From NCBI RefSeq assembly GCF_964275005.1, contig NC_092686.1:14108431-14172430 (forward strand): a stretch of 64,000 bases of DNA, read 5' to 3'. The translations under genes and the position numbers were made by a program. Below, piece after piece: positions 1-10,798 of the stretch. Origin of the DNA: Diadema setosum (taxonomy: Eukaryota; Echinodermata; Echinoidea; Diadematoida; Diadematidae). Every line of letters begins with the position of its first letter. Position 1 is the first letter of the stretch. Below the pieces are notes generated by a model. The model ran no database searches. It was not told the DNA's origin and saw only the letters and a list, made by a program, of their open reading frames with translations.

Positions 1-130
1 TTTCATCAAATAAATGTTGAATTCCTCATAGAATTACATGCTCTTTCATATTTCAGAAGAGGTTTCACATTATCTCAAAAAAAAAGTTAGATTCTAAACC
101 TGAAATTAGGTCTCAACCAAAACTATTAAG
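1..130. repeat. Partial MITE copy cut by the window edge
   Basis: The first ~55 bases are the reverse complement, with a few changes, of 321-376. They therefore belong to the same short element family as 241-633, in the opposite orientation. The outer part is outside the window and the inner border near 130 is approximate. Confidence 0.55.
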
Positions 131-240
131 GCACTGATTTGATTAGTTGATATTCTTTGAAGCTAGTTTTCATGTCATCATTTGAAGATTATAAAGTGTT
201 TCTGCGATAATTGGCTTGTTACGTGGAGACTTTTCCTGTC

Positions 241-633
241 TTAAAGGGACTGTACAGTACTGGTTGAGGTGGGGATTCATGTTTTGAACATTCCTAAGTG
301 AGATAATATGTAGAGCCTGTTATGAAATATGAAAGAGCATGTAATTTTAAGAAGGATTCAACGTTTATTTGATGAAAATTGGTTTTCAAATGGCTGAGAT
401 ATCCAAAAAAGTGTTAATAATAAAAGGCGACATGCCACAACTTTATTAGGATCTCTTTGTTTCACCTTGTTTTTGGATATCTCAGCCATTTCAAAACCGA
501 TTTCCATCGAATAAACTTTTGATACCCCTTAGAACTGCATGCTCTTCGACACCTCATAGAGTGGTTTCTGAATATCTCGCAAAATTTTAAAAGCTAAATC
601 CTCACCTCGACCAGAACTGTACACACCCTTTAA
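241..633. mobile_element. TTAA-flanked MITE in gene A intron 1
   Basis: The ends are inverted: TTAAAGGGACTGTACAGT on the left and the matching ACTGTACACACCCTTTAA on the right, bordered by TTAA on both sides. The homologous intron of gene B (about 11160-11320) has no such insertion, which gives an empty site. The interior holds a second nested inverted pair (around 375-405 against 475-500). It has no coding capacity. A related copy lies near 59545-59876. Confidence 0.7.
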
Positions 634-768
634 TTCTGCCCGCTCGTAAGTTACATGATTCACCACTCCTCTATTTTAGCTCAGGGAATCACGACTTCGG
701 AGAATTCTGTGAAATGTCCATTACATTCACTCCTATTCTGATATTTTGGTTCTCCTCCTTTTCGACAG

Positions 769-3700
769 ATGCACAAATTGGTGGCGATGGAGGTAAGTTA
801 GTGTTATCAATTTTCATAGTGCATCCTTTATACACAGCAACTTCACAAACTCACTATTTAAAGTTACCATCTGAGAAAGCTCAGTGACGGATCTAGAGCG
901 GATCACACCAGGCGTGCTCTTTTTTTTTTAAACAAAATAAATTTAAAAAATGGGGCGCGTGCACCCCTTTAATTTTGTAAAGGCGCCTCCCCTTTACGGA
1001 ATTCATGGATCAGCTTCTGAAGGTTGTTACTAAATGTTTTTTGCTGCGCACAAATTGAACCTTTACTTTAAAGGTCTTATTTTTCTTTTTTATTCAAATG
1101 GACTTCGACAATCTTCAAATTAGACACATACCAAGCGCAACGCGTCGGACAACATGCATGGAACTCGGACCATAGACTGTTTTCTTGTGGTTATTCTTAT
1201 GTGGACGAATGCTTATAAAATGGAGCACTTACTATTTATAAACGTATTGAACTTAAGGGCTCTTCATCCAAACACCAATGTAGGTCTATTTAATTGTGGG
1301 ATGCTGTCGCCGCTGTGGCAATACAGGTTGTACATTCTGTATAATACATTTGACAAAGTTCGATCTTACGGAGTCCATTTAAAGGCATAATTTACCATTT
1401 TCAGATGAAACAATTAGTCAGCTATAGTGTTTCAAAATAGTTCTAAAATATGAGCTCGGGATAAAGACAACCAATGTGACAAATTTGAATCAGTATAACT
1501 AAAGTGAAGTATTGTTATATATACAAAATATGAACATAATTATGAAAATAGTTCTGGACTGCCTAACTAAAGTTGTGATTTAGTAAGAAAATAATAATAT
1601 CACTTTTTTTTTTCATTTTTATAAATCACCGATTTCAATCTTAACAGGACCTAATTAAGAGTGCAAAAGTCCAGTTTGCTGTTTATTTATGTTTTCATAG
1701 TAAAGCATTCATATGATTTCCGGCATAATACGTACTTCAGTAAATTCATTGACCAGTTTCTTTCTCTTCCCTTCCTTTTGGTCAGCTTTCAATGATTGAC
1801 TCCATAAACTTGGTACTGTATAAGCGCATGCATTCTGTTGGAAAATTGTGCTGGGTAAGGGATTTAATGAAATTCGCTAGATCGTCCTGTAGGGTATTTA
1901 TGAAGACTGATGTTTGCTCTACTGATGCTTGTACAAATACTTCAACAAATGTTTGTATCAACTCGTTTTTTCCAGAAATCAGATATGAATTATCTTAATG
2001 GACTATAAGATATTACAATAGACTTTGAAGAACATATATATATATATATGTATATATATACATATATGAGACCGTGCACCACAAAACGAACAAAAAGTCG
2101 CACACACTGATTTTGCGTCAGGACTGAAAATAAGTGAAATGGGTCAACCTTGCTGATCTTGACTTTTTCATATTTTCTGGAAGAGCAAGTCTTCTTTTAC
2201 ATTATGCTAAAATGTGGGGTCATAAAACGGGCGGGAAAGTGTGTTTTTTAGCAGTTTATCTCGAACATTTTTGGTAGAATAGTGTGATTATGTGTGTCTT
2301 TAGGGTCCCTTTTTCATTTCTGAAAAACCTTGTACACACTCTCACTTTCAACTCTGATAACTTTTGAAAAGATGGAGCTACTGCATTGAAAGTTGGCATT
2401 GATTATGGACAGAATGTGTTAATGAGGCATACCTAATTTCAGTTTAATCTGATAATCCCTTCATTGTTGTTACTCGGGTGGTTTACTTCCTGTTTTTTTG
2501 TCCCATTCGTCGCACAGCCAGCACGGTTTGGTATAGATGAAGCGCTTGGATAGACACTGTACTTCAGAGCCTCTTTTCTCAGTTCAGACTTTTCCTGAGT
2601 TTGTGCTTTCTTTCCAATATTTAGATAGGTTAGGAGAGTCCATTTGATTTGAGTTATACATCATTTTAAAGCTTAAAGTCTGTTCTTTCAGAATATGGTC
2701 TTAACTGAAAATTCATGTCTGGCGACTTTTTGTTTGTTTTGTGGTGCAGGGTCACATATATATAATATATATATATATATATATGAAGGGTTTGTTTGCA
2801 AAAACCGATAAGTCCATTTTTGAAGATTTTGAAGTACGATCTCTATCATAAAGTACAAAATAATACCTTTTAAATGATATATTGGTCACTACATATAAAG
2901 GTATACTTTTGAAGTTATGGTCAAAAGAAGCAAACATTTTCTTATTATTTTCTTTATTTTTCTTGACCTTTAATCGCAAATATCTCCATTTGGCAAATAT
3001 GGACTTATCGGTTTTTGCAAACAAACTCTTCATATATATATATATAAACGTAAACGTATTTTGTACGTTTGCTTCAGAAACGGATTTAATTTTACATCTT
3101 TTTCGCACCCTGGCCGCTGACGAAGAGTGCGACTACCTGCTTGTACAATTATGACTTGCGAGCTCCTCCGGCAGGAAGGAGTTTCCTGAATTTGCCGTTT
3201 TGGTTTTTCATATATATCATTTTCTGTTCGATGGATCAGTGACCACCAAGAAAGTTTGGTTGACGACCAGGAAAAGACTGATTGACAGCGGGAAAGACCG
3301 CTGACAACCGGGAAAGACCGGTATTATTTCGATGGACAAGCAATCTCAAGAAGATGTCATACTGGCTGGGACGTCGCCCAGGATAAAAAGGTCCCCGGAT
3401 TCTTATGTTGATGACCTGGAAGCGAACGATGACGACGATTTAAGCCTGCTGGTTTCATCGACAGAAATGATCATATGTGATAGATGTGAACGCCAGTTTA
3501 AAGGAGTGAGAGGTCTGAAAATACACAGGAGCAAGACACAGTGCGGTAAGTCTCAAGACCGTTTATTGCCTGTCAATAGTAATTCGGAGCTAGTTGATAG
3601 TTTGGATCAACCCCACAATACTCATCAAAAGCTGTTTGAGATTAAGGATCGAAAGGTCTTGCAGAGTCTGGAACGTCGCTCTAACATAAATTGGCCGAAG

Positions 3701-6700
3701 ACGACAAATTCACCGGCTTGGACTGCATTCGATGAAGATGTTACTAGAATAGTAAAATCTTTTATGTATGGCACTATTGAACAAAAGATTGAGAAATACA
3801 ATACGTATGTCTATGCAGTAGCTGTAGAACATTTTGGAGTGAAAGTTGCAAAAGTTTCTCCACAAATACCTCAAATGAGCAGGAGAAAGCATAGGCTGAA
3901 AGGACTTCGTAAGCAACAGAGGTTTCTTCGTACTCGATACAAGAAAGCTCCCGACGCAGAGAAGAGTGGAATTAACGAACTTCTAAAGCAAGTGCACGAC
4001 CAAATCCTAGACCTAAGGAGAAAGGAAAGAGCAGCGAAAAGAAGAAGAGAAAGGAAGCGCACACGAAAGGAGTTCATGCGTAACCCGTATCGCACAGGAA
4101 AGAAAGTCCTTAAACCTTCATGCGACTCCAAATCACAGCTTAACTGTAGCAAAGACGACTTAAATACTCATCTGCGTCAAACCTATTCAGGTAATGAAGA
4201 GGAGGAGTTTCAGGCATGGCCAGGAAGCGTTCCTGTGGAACCCCCAACCGAGCCCTTCAATGAGGAACCTCCTTCTTTTCATGAACTTCAGGACATTCTA
4301 AAGAAAACAAGGAACGCGTCTGCACCTGGGCAAAATGGAATCCCCTACAAGATGTACAAGAGATGTCCTCGCTTGCTTCGCTTGTTGTGGAGTCTTATGC
4401 AGGTAGTATGGCGCACGAAAAAGATACCAGTAATATGGAGAGTAGCTGAAGGAGTGTACATTCCGAAATCGGGATCTGCTAACGAGAGGACAATTTCTGA
4501 CTTTCGTCCAATTTCGCTCCTTAACGTAGAAGCAAAACTGTTTTTTGCTATACCTGCAAAACGCATTGAGAAATACATGAGAGCCAACAAATATCTTGAC
4601 ACGACTATCCAGAAAGGTGGAGTTGAAGGTCATCCAGGTGTATGGGAACACATATCTACATTATGGGAGGTCATCAAGGATGCCAAAACGTCTCAAAAGA
4701 ACCTCTCGGCTATTTGGTTGGACTTAGCGAACGCGTATGGGTCTGTCCCTCATGCAGCAATTAAATTTGCCCTCCAGTGGTACCACATGCCTCCATCGTT
4801 AGTCACACTCGTCGGAAACTACTACGCTGGACTTTATGCAAGGTTTTCAGTACGAGATTGGACTTCTGACTGGCAGCAATTTTCTATCGGCATCTTCATG
4901 GGATGTACTCTCTCTCCGATCCTCTTTGTTGTCACTTTCAACCTGCTGAACGATTTTCTGAAGCCCACACCCGTCACACAATATCGTCTGAAGGAAAAAG
5001 ACTTCAAAGTTCCTGTACTAAAGGAATATATGGATGATATTACTATCCTCACTGCATCTGTCTCGTCTGCCAAGACGGTGCTAGCAAGGGTTAACGAGTT
5101 CATGCAGTGGAGCAAAATGAAGATCAAGCCAATGAAATCCAGGTCCCTTGTTATGGAGAGAGGCAAGGTTGCGGATATTCAGCCCTTCGAAGTAGATGGC
5201 CAACTTATACCAGGAGTACAGACTAAACCTGTGAAATTTCTCGGACGTGCATAGACGGCCGCCTTGACGACAAAGTCGCTCGTGAAGACGTAATCGTGGA
5301 GCTGACATCTTTACTGAAGATTGTCGACAAAAGCAATCTAACAGGCATGATGAAATGCTGGATATACCAACACTTCATCGCTCCAAAGATTCAGTGGAAA
5401 CTGCTAATATATGATGTTCCATTATCCCAGGTGGAACGCATGGAGGTGTGTGTTGCCGTAAAGTTACGGAGATGGTTGGGAGTGAGCAGAGTTCTAACCG
5501 ACATCGCATTGTTCTGTCATCAATCGAAGCTTCATCTGCCGATGGAAGGTTTAGTATCATCTATGAAGAAGACGATAGTCAACGCGACCCAGCAACTTCA
5601 ACAAAGTTCAGATGAAGTAGTTTCGAGAATTCAACCGAAGGTGAGGTGTGGTCGCAAGTGGAACCCAGATCTAGCCATTGAAAGGGCCGAGGGCGCCCTT
5701 CGCATGGAAGACTTGGTACGAGGTCAGTTCGGACGTCAGGGCCTAGGATCAGGTCAAGTCAGAAAACCAGTTTCTAAACTTAAGCCTAATGAGCGCCGCG
5801 CGGAGATCGTCAGCTTAGCTGTGAGGGAACATGACGACATCCAGTATGTCCGCGCGGTCCAGATGTCGGTGCAGGGGGCATGGACTTCGTGGGAAAATGT
5901 GCGACAGAGAAAGCTTTCATGGAGAAATCTCTTCGACACGAGTCCTAGACTCCTTCAATTTCTACTTGGCGCGACGTATGATACCACACCATCACCCGTT
6001 AACCTAAAACGATGGGGTATAGTGCATGAAGACTCTTGCAACCTGTGCAAAGAGAGAGCCACCACTACACATATTCTCGCGGGATGCCCCACGAGTCTCG
6101 GACAGGGAAGATACACTTGGCGACATAATCGAGTTCTGCGCGTTATCGCCGAGGCATGTAGCAATCAAATTGGACAATGCAACATCAAACCTATTCCAGC
6201 CAAACGATGTCATGTGAATTTTGTGAGGGAAGGTGAACAAAGCAAGACAAAATCACAGAGGGCCTTTTCTTCGTGCTTAGATGAGGCAAACGATTGGAAA
6301 ATCTTGGCTCATCTAGACAAGAAACTTGTCTTCCCTCAAATTGTTTTCGTCACCAGCCTACGCCCGGATATCGTGATATTGTCGGAGGAAAAAAGGCAGG
6401 TGTTTATCATTGAACTGACTGTACCAGATGAAGCAGGCATGCAAAGAGCTCGCGAGAGAAAACGTGACAAATACGAAGACCTCGTTTTGGAGATTCAAAA
6501 ACGGAGATGGAAGGTAGACCTTTGGACAATAGAGGTCGGCTGCCGTGGATTCTCCAATGGGTCTTTATCCTACGTCCTACGACGGCTAGGTTGTGGAACG
6601 AGGACGACAAGGAGAGTAGAAGGAGAAGCATGCAGCCGTGCTGAGAGGGCCTCGTTTCACTTGTGGTTGATGAGAAATGAGACTCAGTGGTCCACGCCTA

Positions 6701-8719
6701 CCTATATGACGTCATAATACCTACTCAGAGACAATGACCATGGTGCCCAACAACGCGAGTACAACTGTGGCAACGCGCGTACAACTCTTGCAACGCGCGC
6801 GCATGGTTTCATCACCTACTCAGATCATTTGAAATGCAGGTTAGTTGAAAAATCCGTTCGGCCAGGAGCAAACGTATTTTGTACGTTTGCTTCAGAAACG
6901 GATTTGATTTTACATCTTTTTCGCACCCTGGCCGCTGACGAAGAGTGCGACTACCTGCTTGTACAATTATGACTTGCGAGCTCCTCCGGCAGGAAGGAGT
7001 TTCCTGAATTTGCCGTTTTGGTTTTTCATATATATTGTCTTTAGGTTGTGCATGGAGAGAAAATAATCGAGTTTCATTCACTACTTCAATTGGCTTGTCA
7101 AAAAGTATCCAATGATGAGTTTACATCACAATTATCTTAAACGGAAGACCGAACAGTTCGTGTATGTGAGTTTTTAGTAAATAGGTCTTTGCGAACGACA
7201 CTATTCTTATAATATGAGGTGACTTTATTCAGTGCCATGAAATAGTTAATATCATTTTCATTAATTAATTCTCTGCTCTAGGTGGACATCATGGAGGTAT
7301 TCAACGGCAGTGGGACATTCCTGGTATTATTGTTATTATAATCATTCAATTTATCTGTACATAAGTGTGTTGGCAGGTTGTTATACATTTTCTACTCGGG
7401 AGCGGATCCACGAATTCCGTAAAGGAAAGGCGCCTTTACAAAATCAAAGGGGGCGCACGCCCCCCCCCCCTTCTAGATCCGCCACTGCTACTTGTCAATT
7501 TCCTATTGGAAGAACTTAAACATGATTTTCATTAATGGGGGGCCGTTTCCCCTATAGTCTATCCACATTCTTGGGAGTTTCATTATTGCGATATCAAATG
7601 TTAACCCGTTAAAGGTATTAGTCCCGAATATACTCGGGCAAGTAGGAAACGCGTGTTGTAGGAAAATCAGCCCGTCTTTAGTGGGTTTAAGAAATATGCT
7701 CTTCATACATCAATCAGAAAATCAGAGTATATGGAATTTTATGTATAACATCCCGCCACCGCCGTCATGATTTGTCACCTACTAGTCAACTATTGCAATG
7801 ACTAAAGAGCATGTTATTATTACCATTACAGTGATAGTAATTAAACACTACAGCTGGAGATGACAAATAGTCCTGCATAACTTTACTTTCAAAAACGGTG
7901 GCAGATTCATCGCTATAAAAGAGAGGAAGGAAATAAATTGTATATTAGGTTGTATAATGTAATTAACAGCTATGTGCTGCACAATTTTAGGTAGTGTTTT
8001 GCTGCATTTGTATACGTCCACCATGCTACTCTTACTTTTGATGATTTCATTAATCAAATTTCACCCATTTTCTTATCTAGGTGCTCCCCGGGGTATTCTA
8101 CGGCAGTTGGAATCTTATGGTAGGTGATAATTATCATTTCATGTTCCTATAAATGAACACATGTTGACAGGGGCTTTAAAACTTGACTGGTGACCAACAT
8201 TGTTATTTGAAGTACTTTTCCACAATTTCGAGATATTGTAAGCGCCCACAATATCTCTATTCAGTCTGTTCGGATTTTTGCATTTGAAGCTTTTCAGATT
8301 AGTTACATCAATCAGAAAATCTGCTACTAAGTTTCTAAAATACCGATATTTGTTCCACCTATTCAACGCTTATCGCACGTGAATTTGGCCTACATCGCGC
8401 GACTTCTGTAGAATTTGTTTTGTCCCATGTTACACTTAACACACTTTCACGGTTTGTACACATCGACATATCGTTCTGTATATCAATGACGCTATATCTC
8501 TCATGACTCCACGACGACTTTCAGTGAAAAAAAAAAACACAAACAAACAAACAAAGAGAGTCTGGTAACATTCCGGATTCTGTCTTGTTCTTCTTCTTAA
8601 CTCTTGTAGTACGAATGCAAAGCATCATGAAACGTGAAGTGAGGGATGCTCCTGAGTTGTCGAAGATGGAGAATGCTGATCTCACCAAACGTGACGTCAG
8701 TGATGTGGTCAATGACTGA
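769..8719 (+). CDS. Peptide precursor gene A (5' end outside window)
   Basis: Four exons are visible: 769-792, 7282-7323, 8081-8119 and 8610-8719 (stop TGA 8717-8719). All have AG/GT borders and phase-1 junctions, and together they encode the last 71 residues. The signal-peptide exon must lie upstream of base 1. The first visible exon encodes DAQIGGDG; the two middle exons encode GGHHGGIQRQWDIP and GAPRGILRQLESY, which share a GI-x-R core. The last exon carries MKR followed by an acidic tail ending in DLTKRDVSDVVND, so there are two Lys-Arg sites where a proprotein convertase could cut. The closest paralog is B. The intron 793-7281 is swollen by a retrotransposon and several MITEs. I do not recognise the family; secretion is inferred from the paralogs. 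Splicing is predicted by comparison among the copies, not proven. Confidence 0.72.
882..1015. mobile_element. Short hAT-like MITE
   Basis: It starts with CAGTGACGGATCTAG and ends near a matching GATCCATGAATTC-type end on the other strand. It shares its interior (GTAAAGGCGCC, GGGGCGCGTGCACCCC) with the inverted copy at 7395-7487. The homologous place in gene B (about 11490) is uninterrupted. The CAGTGGCGGATCTAGA-type terminus is typical of hAT superfamily elements. Confidence 0.6.
1378..1570. repeat. Dispersed repeat, copy 1
   Basis: It begins TTTAAAGGCATAATTTACC and matches 53371-53570 at many positions, including GATGAAACAA and the A-rich middle. The two copies are diverged. No coding potential or clear ends are visible, so the class is unknown. 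Confidence 0.5.
2070..2753. mobile_element. Non-autonomous DNA transposon, family 1, copy 1
   Basis: The terminal inverted repeats are about 32 bases: GACCGTGCACCACAAAACGA at the left, and at the right the complement of GACCCTGCACCACAAAACAA. The body matches 56045-56742 throughout (for example CAGCCAGCACGGTTTGG in both). It is flanked on both sides by TA microsatellites (about 2034-2066 and 2755-2783). No transposase is encoded. Confidence 0.75.
2784..3032. mobile_element. 249-bp inverted-repeat MITE between TA runs
   Basis: The left end TGAAGGGTTTGTTTGCAAAA continues into ACCGATAAGTCCATTTTT. The right end is its reverse complement with about two changes. Both ends abut TATATA runs, which suggests insertion into or at TA dinucleotides. 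The reading frames inside it are by-products of the symmetry. Confidence 0.7.
3052..3217 (+). repeat. Left 166-bp direct repeat of the retrotransposon
   Basis: It runs from AAACGTATTTTGTACG to TTTTTCATATATAT. The right copy is the same except A/G in GGATTTRATTTTACATC. Non-LTR elements normally lack long terminal repeats. This copy may be the 3' end of an earlier, 5'-truncated insertion at the same site. It contains a small hairpin (CTCCT...AGGAG near 3162-3182). Confidence 0.85.
3332..6717 (+). pseudogene. Retrotransposon polyprotein (zinc finger-RT-endonuclease), one frameshift
   Basis: The first frame (3332-5254, 640 codons) has a CX2C-X12-H-X5-C finger at residues 49-71. It is followed by a very basic linker (about 180-250) and a reverse transcriptase with FRPISLLNVEAK, the catalytic Asp464 in WLDLANAYGSVPH, and YMDD at residues 566-569. 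The reading frame then shifts near 5249-5251, right after the VKFLGR motif. The sequence continues as IDGRLDDK in the next frame to 6717. That second part has a CX2C-X7-H-X4-C knuckle and an RPD...IELTVP endonuclease signature, followed by KRDKY. This is what R2-group enzymes use to nick target DNA and prime reverse transcription. One missing base is enough to explain the break, so insertion was recent. The element cannot make a full protein unless it recodes. Confidence 0.85.
6870..7035 (+). repeat. Right 166-bp direct repeat (element 3' UTR)
   Basis: This is the right-hand partner of 3052-3217, located about 150 bases after the stop codon of the endonuclease part. The sequence right after it (from 7036) resumes ordinary gene A intron. 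Confidence 0.85.
7395..7487. mobile_element. Short hAT-like MITE, inverted copy
   Basis: On the minus strand it reads CAGTGGCGGATCTAGAAGG and carries the same interior as 882-1015. The homologous intron of gene B (about 15680-15705) reads straight through CTACTTGTCAATTT. In gene A, CTACT lies on the left and CTACTTGT on the right, so a target duplication of 5-8 bases is likely. Confidence 0.65.
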
Positions 8720-8952
8720 GGAGACGTCTCCGGTGCAGATGAAGTTTGAACCGTATTTGGGGGTTTGGAACCGCCAGAACCGTCATGCTTTGTCTCTTAC
8801 TGGCCAACTGGGGCCGTTATACTTACAGCATGAATTATTGTGGAAATTACAGTGATACTCATTAAATACTATAGCCAAACGGTACTGAACATAAGAAGTA
8901 GGGCCTACATAACGTTTTTAATGAATTATTTCATGTTTTTGTCACTTATATG

Positions 8953-8958
8953 AATAAA
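8953..8958 (+). terminator. Poly(A) signal of gene A
   Basis: AATAAA lies 234 bases after the stop, in a block aligned with the one after gene B (17526-17531). Both are followed by AAGCAAACTG and a CTTTCTT-rich stretch. Confidence 0.6.
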
Positions 8959-8959
8959 T

Positions 8960-10379
8960 AAATAAGCAAACTGTAAAACTTGTCCTTCTGTTTTCTTTCT
9001 TCGTGTGCCGCATTGTGTTTTTTTTTTTATCCTTATAACGTGGAGTATGAAATTGTCTCATTTGTACCACAATTATGTTATTGTATCTTCTCCCTCTGTA
9101 TCGTAAAAAGGAGAAATCCAATTCGCTGTTTACGTAACACCCTCTGTTGTATCTATTAATGCTAATGGCAATCAATGTCATATAACATGTTGCTTTCAGA
9201 CAAAAGGAGATATACTTATTGAGAGACGAATAGAGTCAAAATGAAAATTAAAAGCCTGTGTTATTAGCAAACGAGATGTTTGGCTAAAATTGAGGCAAAC
9301 ATAATTCCTACCCACAAACATAACCTAATCCTAATCCCAATCCTCAGATCAAACGAAACCTAAAACCCTACCACAACCCTAAGTCCTTGATGAGAATAAG
9401 ACCGGAGTGCTGTCCCTGAAAAAACTGGCGTGTCACCGCATCCGCCACTTAACGGACGTCTAAATAAACCCAAATTAGATGATGAATATTGAAATTCCAG
9501 TCCAAGTTCAATTTATTCTCGTTGGCGATATTGATATAGCTAGATATCATCGTTATGAATTAACTATCTACAACTTCTATAAAGGAAACAAGTATTATGA
9601 CAAAAAGTATGGAAGTTATACACTGACATGATTGTGTATACCAAAAATGCGTACAACTGCAGTTTGATAGCAAACACTAAAACAGAAAAAAAAGAAATGC
9701 ATAGTACGCAGATTATGATAGGGGCCAAAAAGAAGAACAATGTACTTTTAAAACGATAACACTGTCCGGTTTGAGATACATAGTTACATCTGTCGTTAAG
9801 AAAGAAAGGAGAAAAGAGGGAGAAAAATAAAGAGGAAAATCTAAGGGTATACTTCAGAGGGAAAGTTACCAAAAGATAGTGGATGACTGAATTCAATGGT
9901 ACTTCTAAAGCACTTGAGCTTATGTTTTAGGAGAAAGTGTTGGTTACGCCATAGCTAGGCGCTAAATGAGAAGACTACAACCATTCGTTACCGAAGGATA
10001 CGGACAAAAAGAAAATGTCCCCAAAAATATAGAAATTCAAGTTATTTCAACCTCTCTAACACGATGAAAGAACACTTGACTGGCCTCTTTGAGAAAAAAG
10101 AAAAGGTATAACAATGATAATAGTGCCATGTTAGCATGTTTTTATTAGTAACTAGTAGTGAACCTTGAAATCCTTTCTTTTTTATAAAAAGTACAATGAA
10201 CTTTTCTTTATTTCAATTGCAAATGTATATTTGCAACAGTGGAGTTGATATGTGTAAACAATATGTTAAAGGTGCATTTTTACCAACCATAAATTAAACC
10301 AAGCATTATAAAGACAGTCAACTATATTTGTTTTGAGGAATTATGATCATGAAACTGTATAAAAACGCGGTCATTCGTC
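8960..10379. other. A-B spacer, no gene seen
   Basis: This is unique-looking AT-rich sequence. The part to about 9240 aligns with the 3' flank of gene B (17560-17910). A degenerate CCTAATCC/CCCTAA-rich run lies at about 9325-9395. No coding region is supported. Confidence 0.6.
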
Positions 10380-10798
10380 TGTAGAATTAACTAGGCAGTC
10401 AACAGGCTTTCAGTCCCTATTCCCTTCATATCGTACCTTTTGGGAGTATTGTCAGTTCTGTTTGTATGAACAGTTTGGAATTTCAACCATGTTGACGGTT
10501 GACGAAACAAGAAAGAACCATATTTGTTTTGCAGAGGACCACCCATTCTCCTTTGTTGTCTGACACAATGACACTATTTCACTAGGAGGGTAATAAAAGG
10601 TTTACCATTGTATGGGATTATAAAATGTACACTGATAGTAAATGTTCGATATATGTATTTGGTGGATCAGCAGGTAAATAAAAAACGAGAGCTGCTATAG
10701 ATGGGTCCAGATAGTCTATTGCGTGACAGGTAGCAGAAGACCACGAAGACACTTGCCTAAAAAAAGTCTCTGATCTATCACTCGCTGAAAAAAAAAAA
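10380..10798 (+). promoter_or_regulatory. Promoter block of gene B
   Basis: The block is homologous to those before genes C to G. It includes CAGTCAACAGGCTTTCAG, a TTGACGAAA..TTTTGCAGAGGACCA stretch with CATTCTCCTTTGTTG, and then the start codon. The TATA-like motif seen in C, D and E is not well preserved here (CTATAG near 10695). The start codon context is an A run, so -3 is A. Confidence 0.6.

Larger units (their letters stand above)
3052..7035 (+). mobile_element. R2/HERO-like non-LTR retrotransposon, near complete
   Basis: The unit lies in the large intron of gene A. It carries a short GC-richer leader (3218-3331, with repeated GGGAAAGACCG), a long coding region broken by one frameshift (3332-6717) and a 3' untranslated region. 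It is bounded on both sides by a 166-bp direct repeat (3052-3217 and 6870-7035) that differs at about one base. The protein has an N-terminal zinc finger, a reverse transcriptase and a C-terminal zinc knuckle plus restriction-like endonuclease. This is the order known for the R2/HERO/NeSL group. HERO is my best guess for the clade. Confidence 0.85.

Noticed and set aside
3117..3123. CTGACGA, the first core box of a hammerhead ribozyme, in the 166-bp repeat of the retrotransposon
   Set aside because: No second GAAA core box with a supporting stem II follows at a usual distance, and no cleavage-site stem could be drawn. A single 7-base match is expected by chance.
8614..8640. Alternative acceptor AAAG at 8619-8620 for the last exon of gene A
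   Set aside because: Using it would give a stop within three codons, whereas the upstream TGTAG acceptor gives the full tail in phase.
9320..9400. CCTAATCC/CCCTAA-like stretch, possible interstitial telomere repeat
   Set aside because: The units are too degenerate and the run too short to call telomeric.
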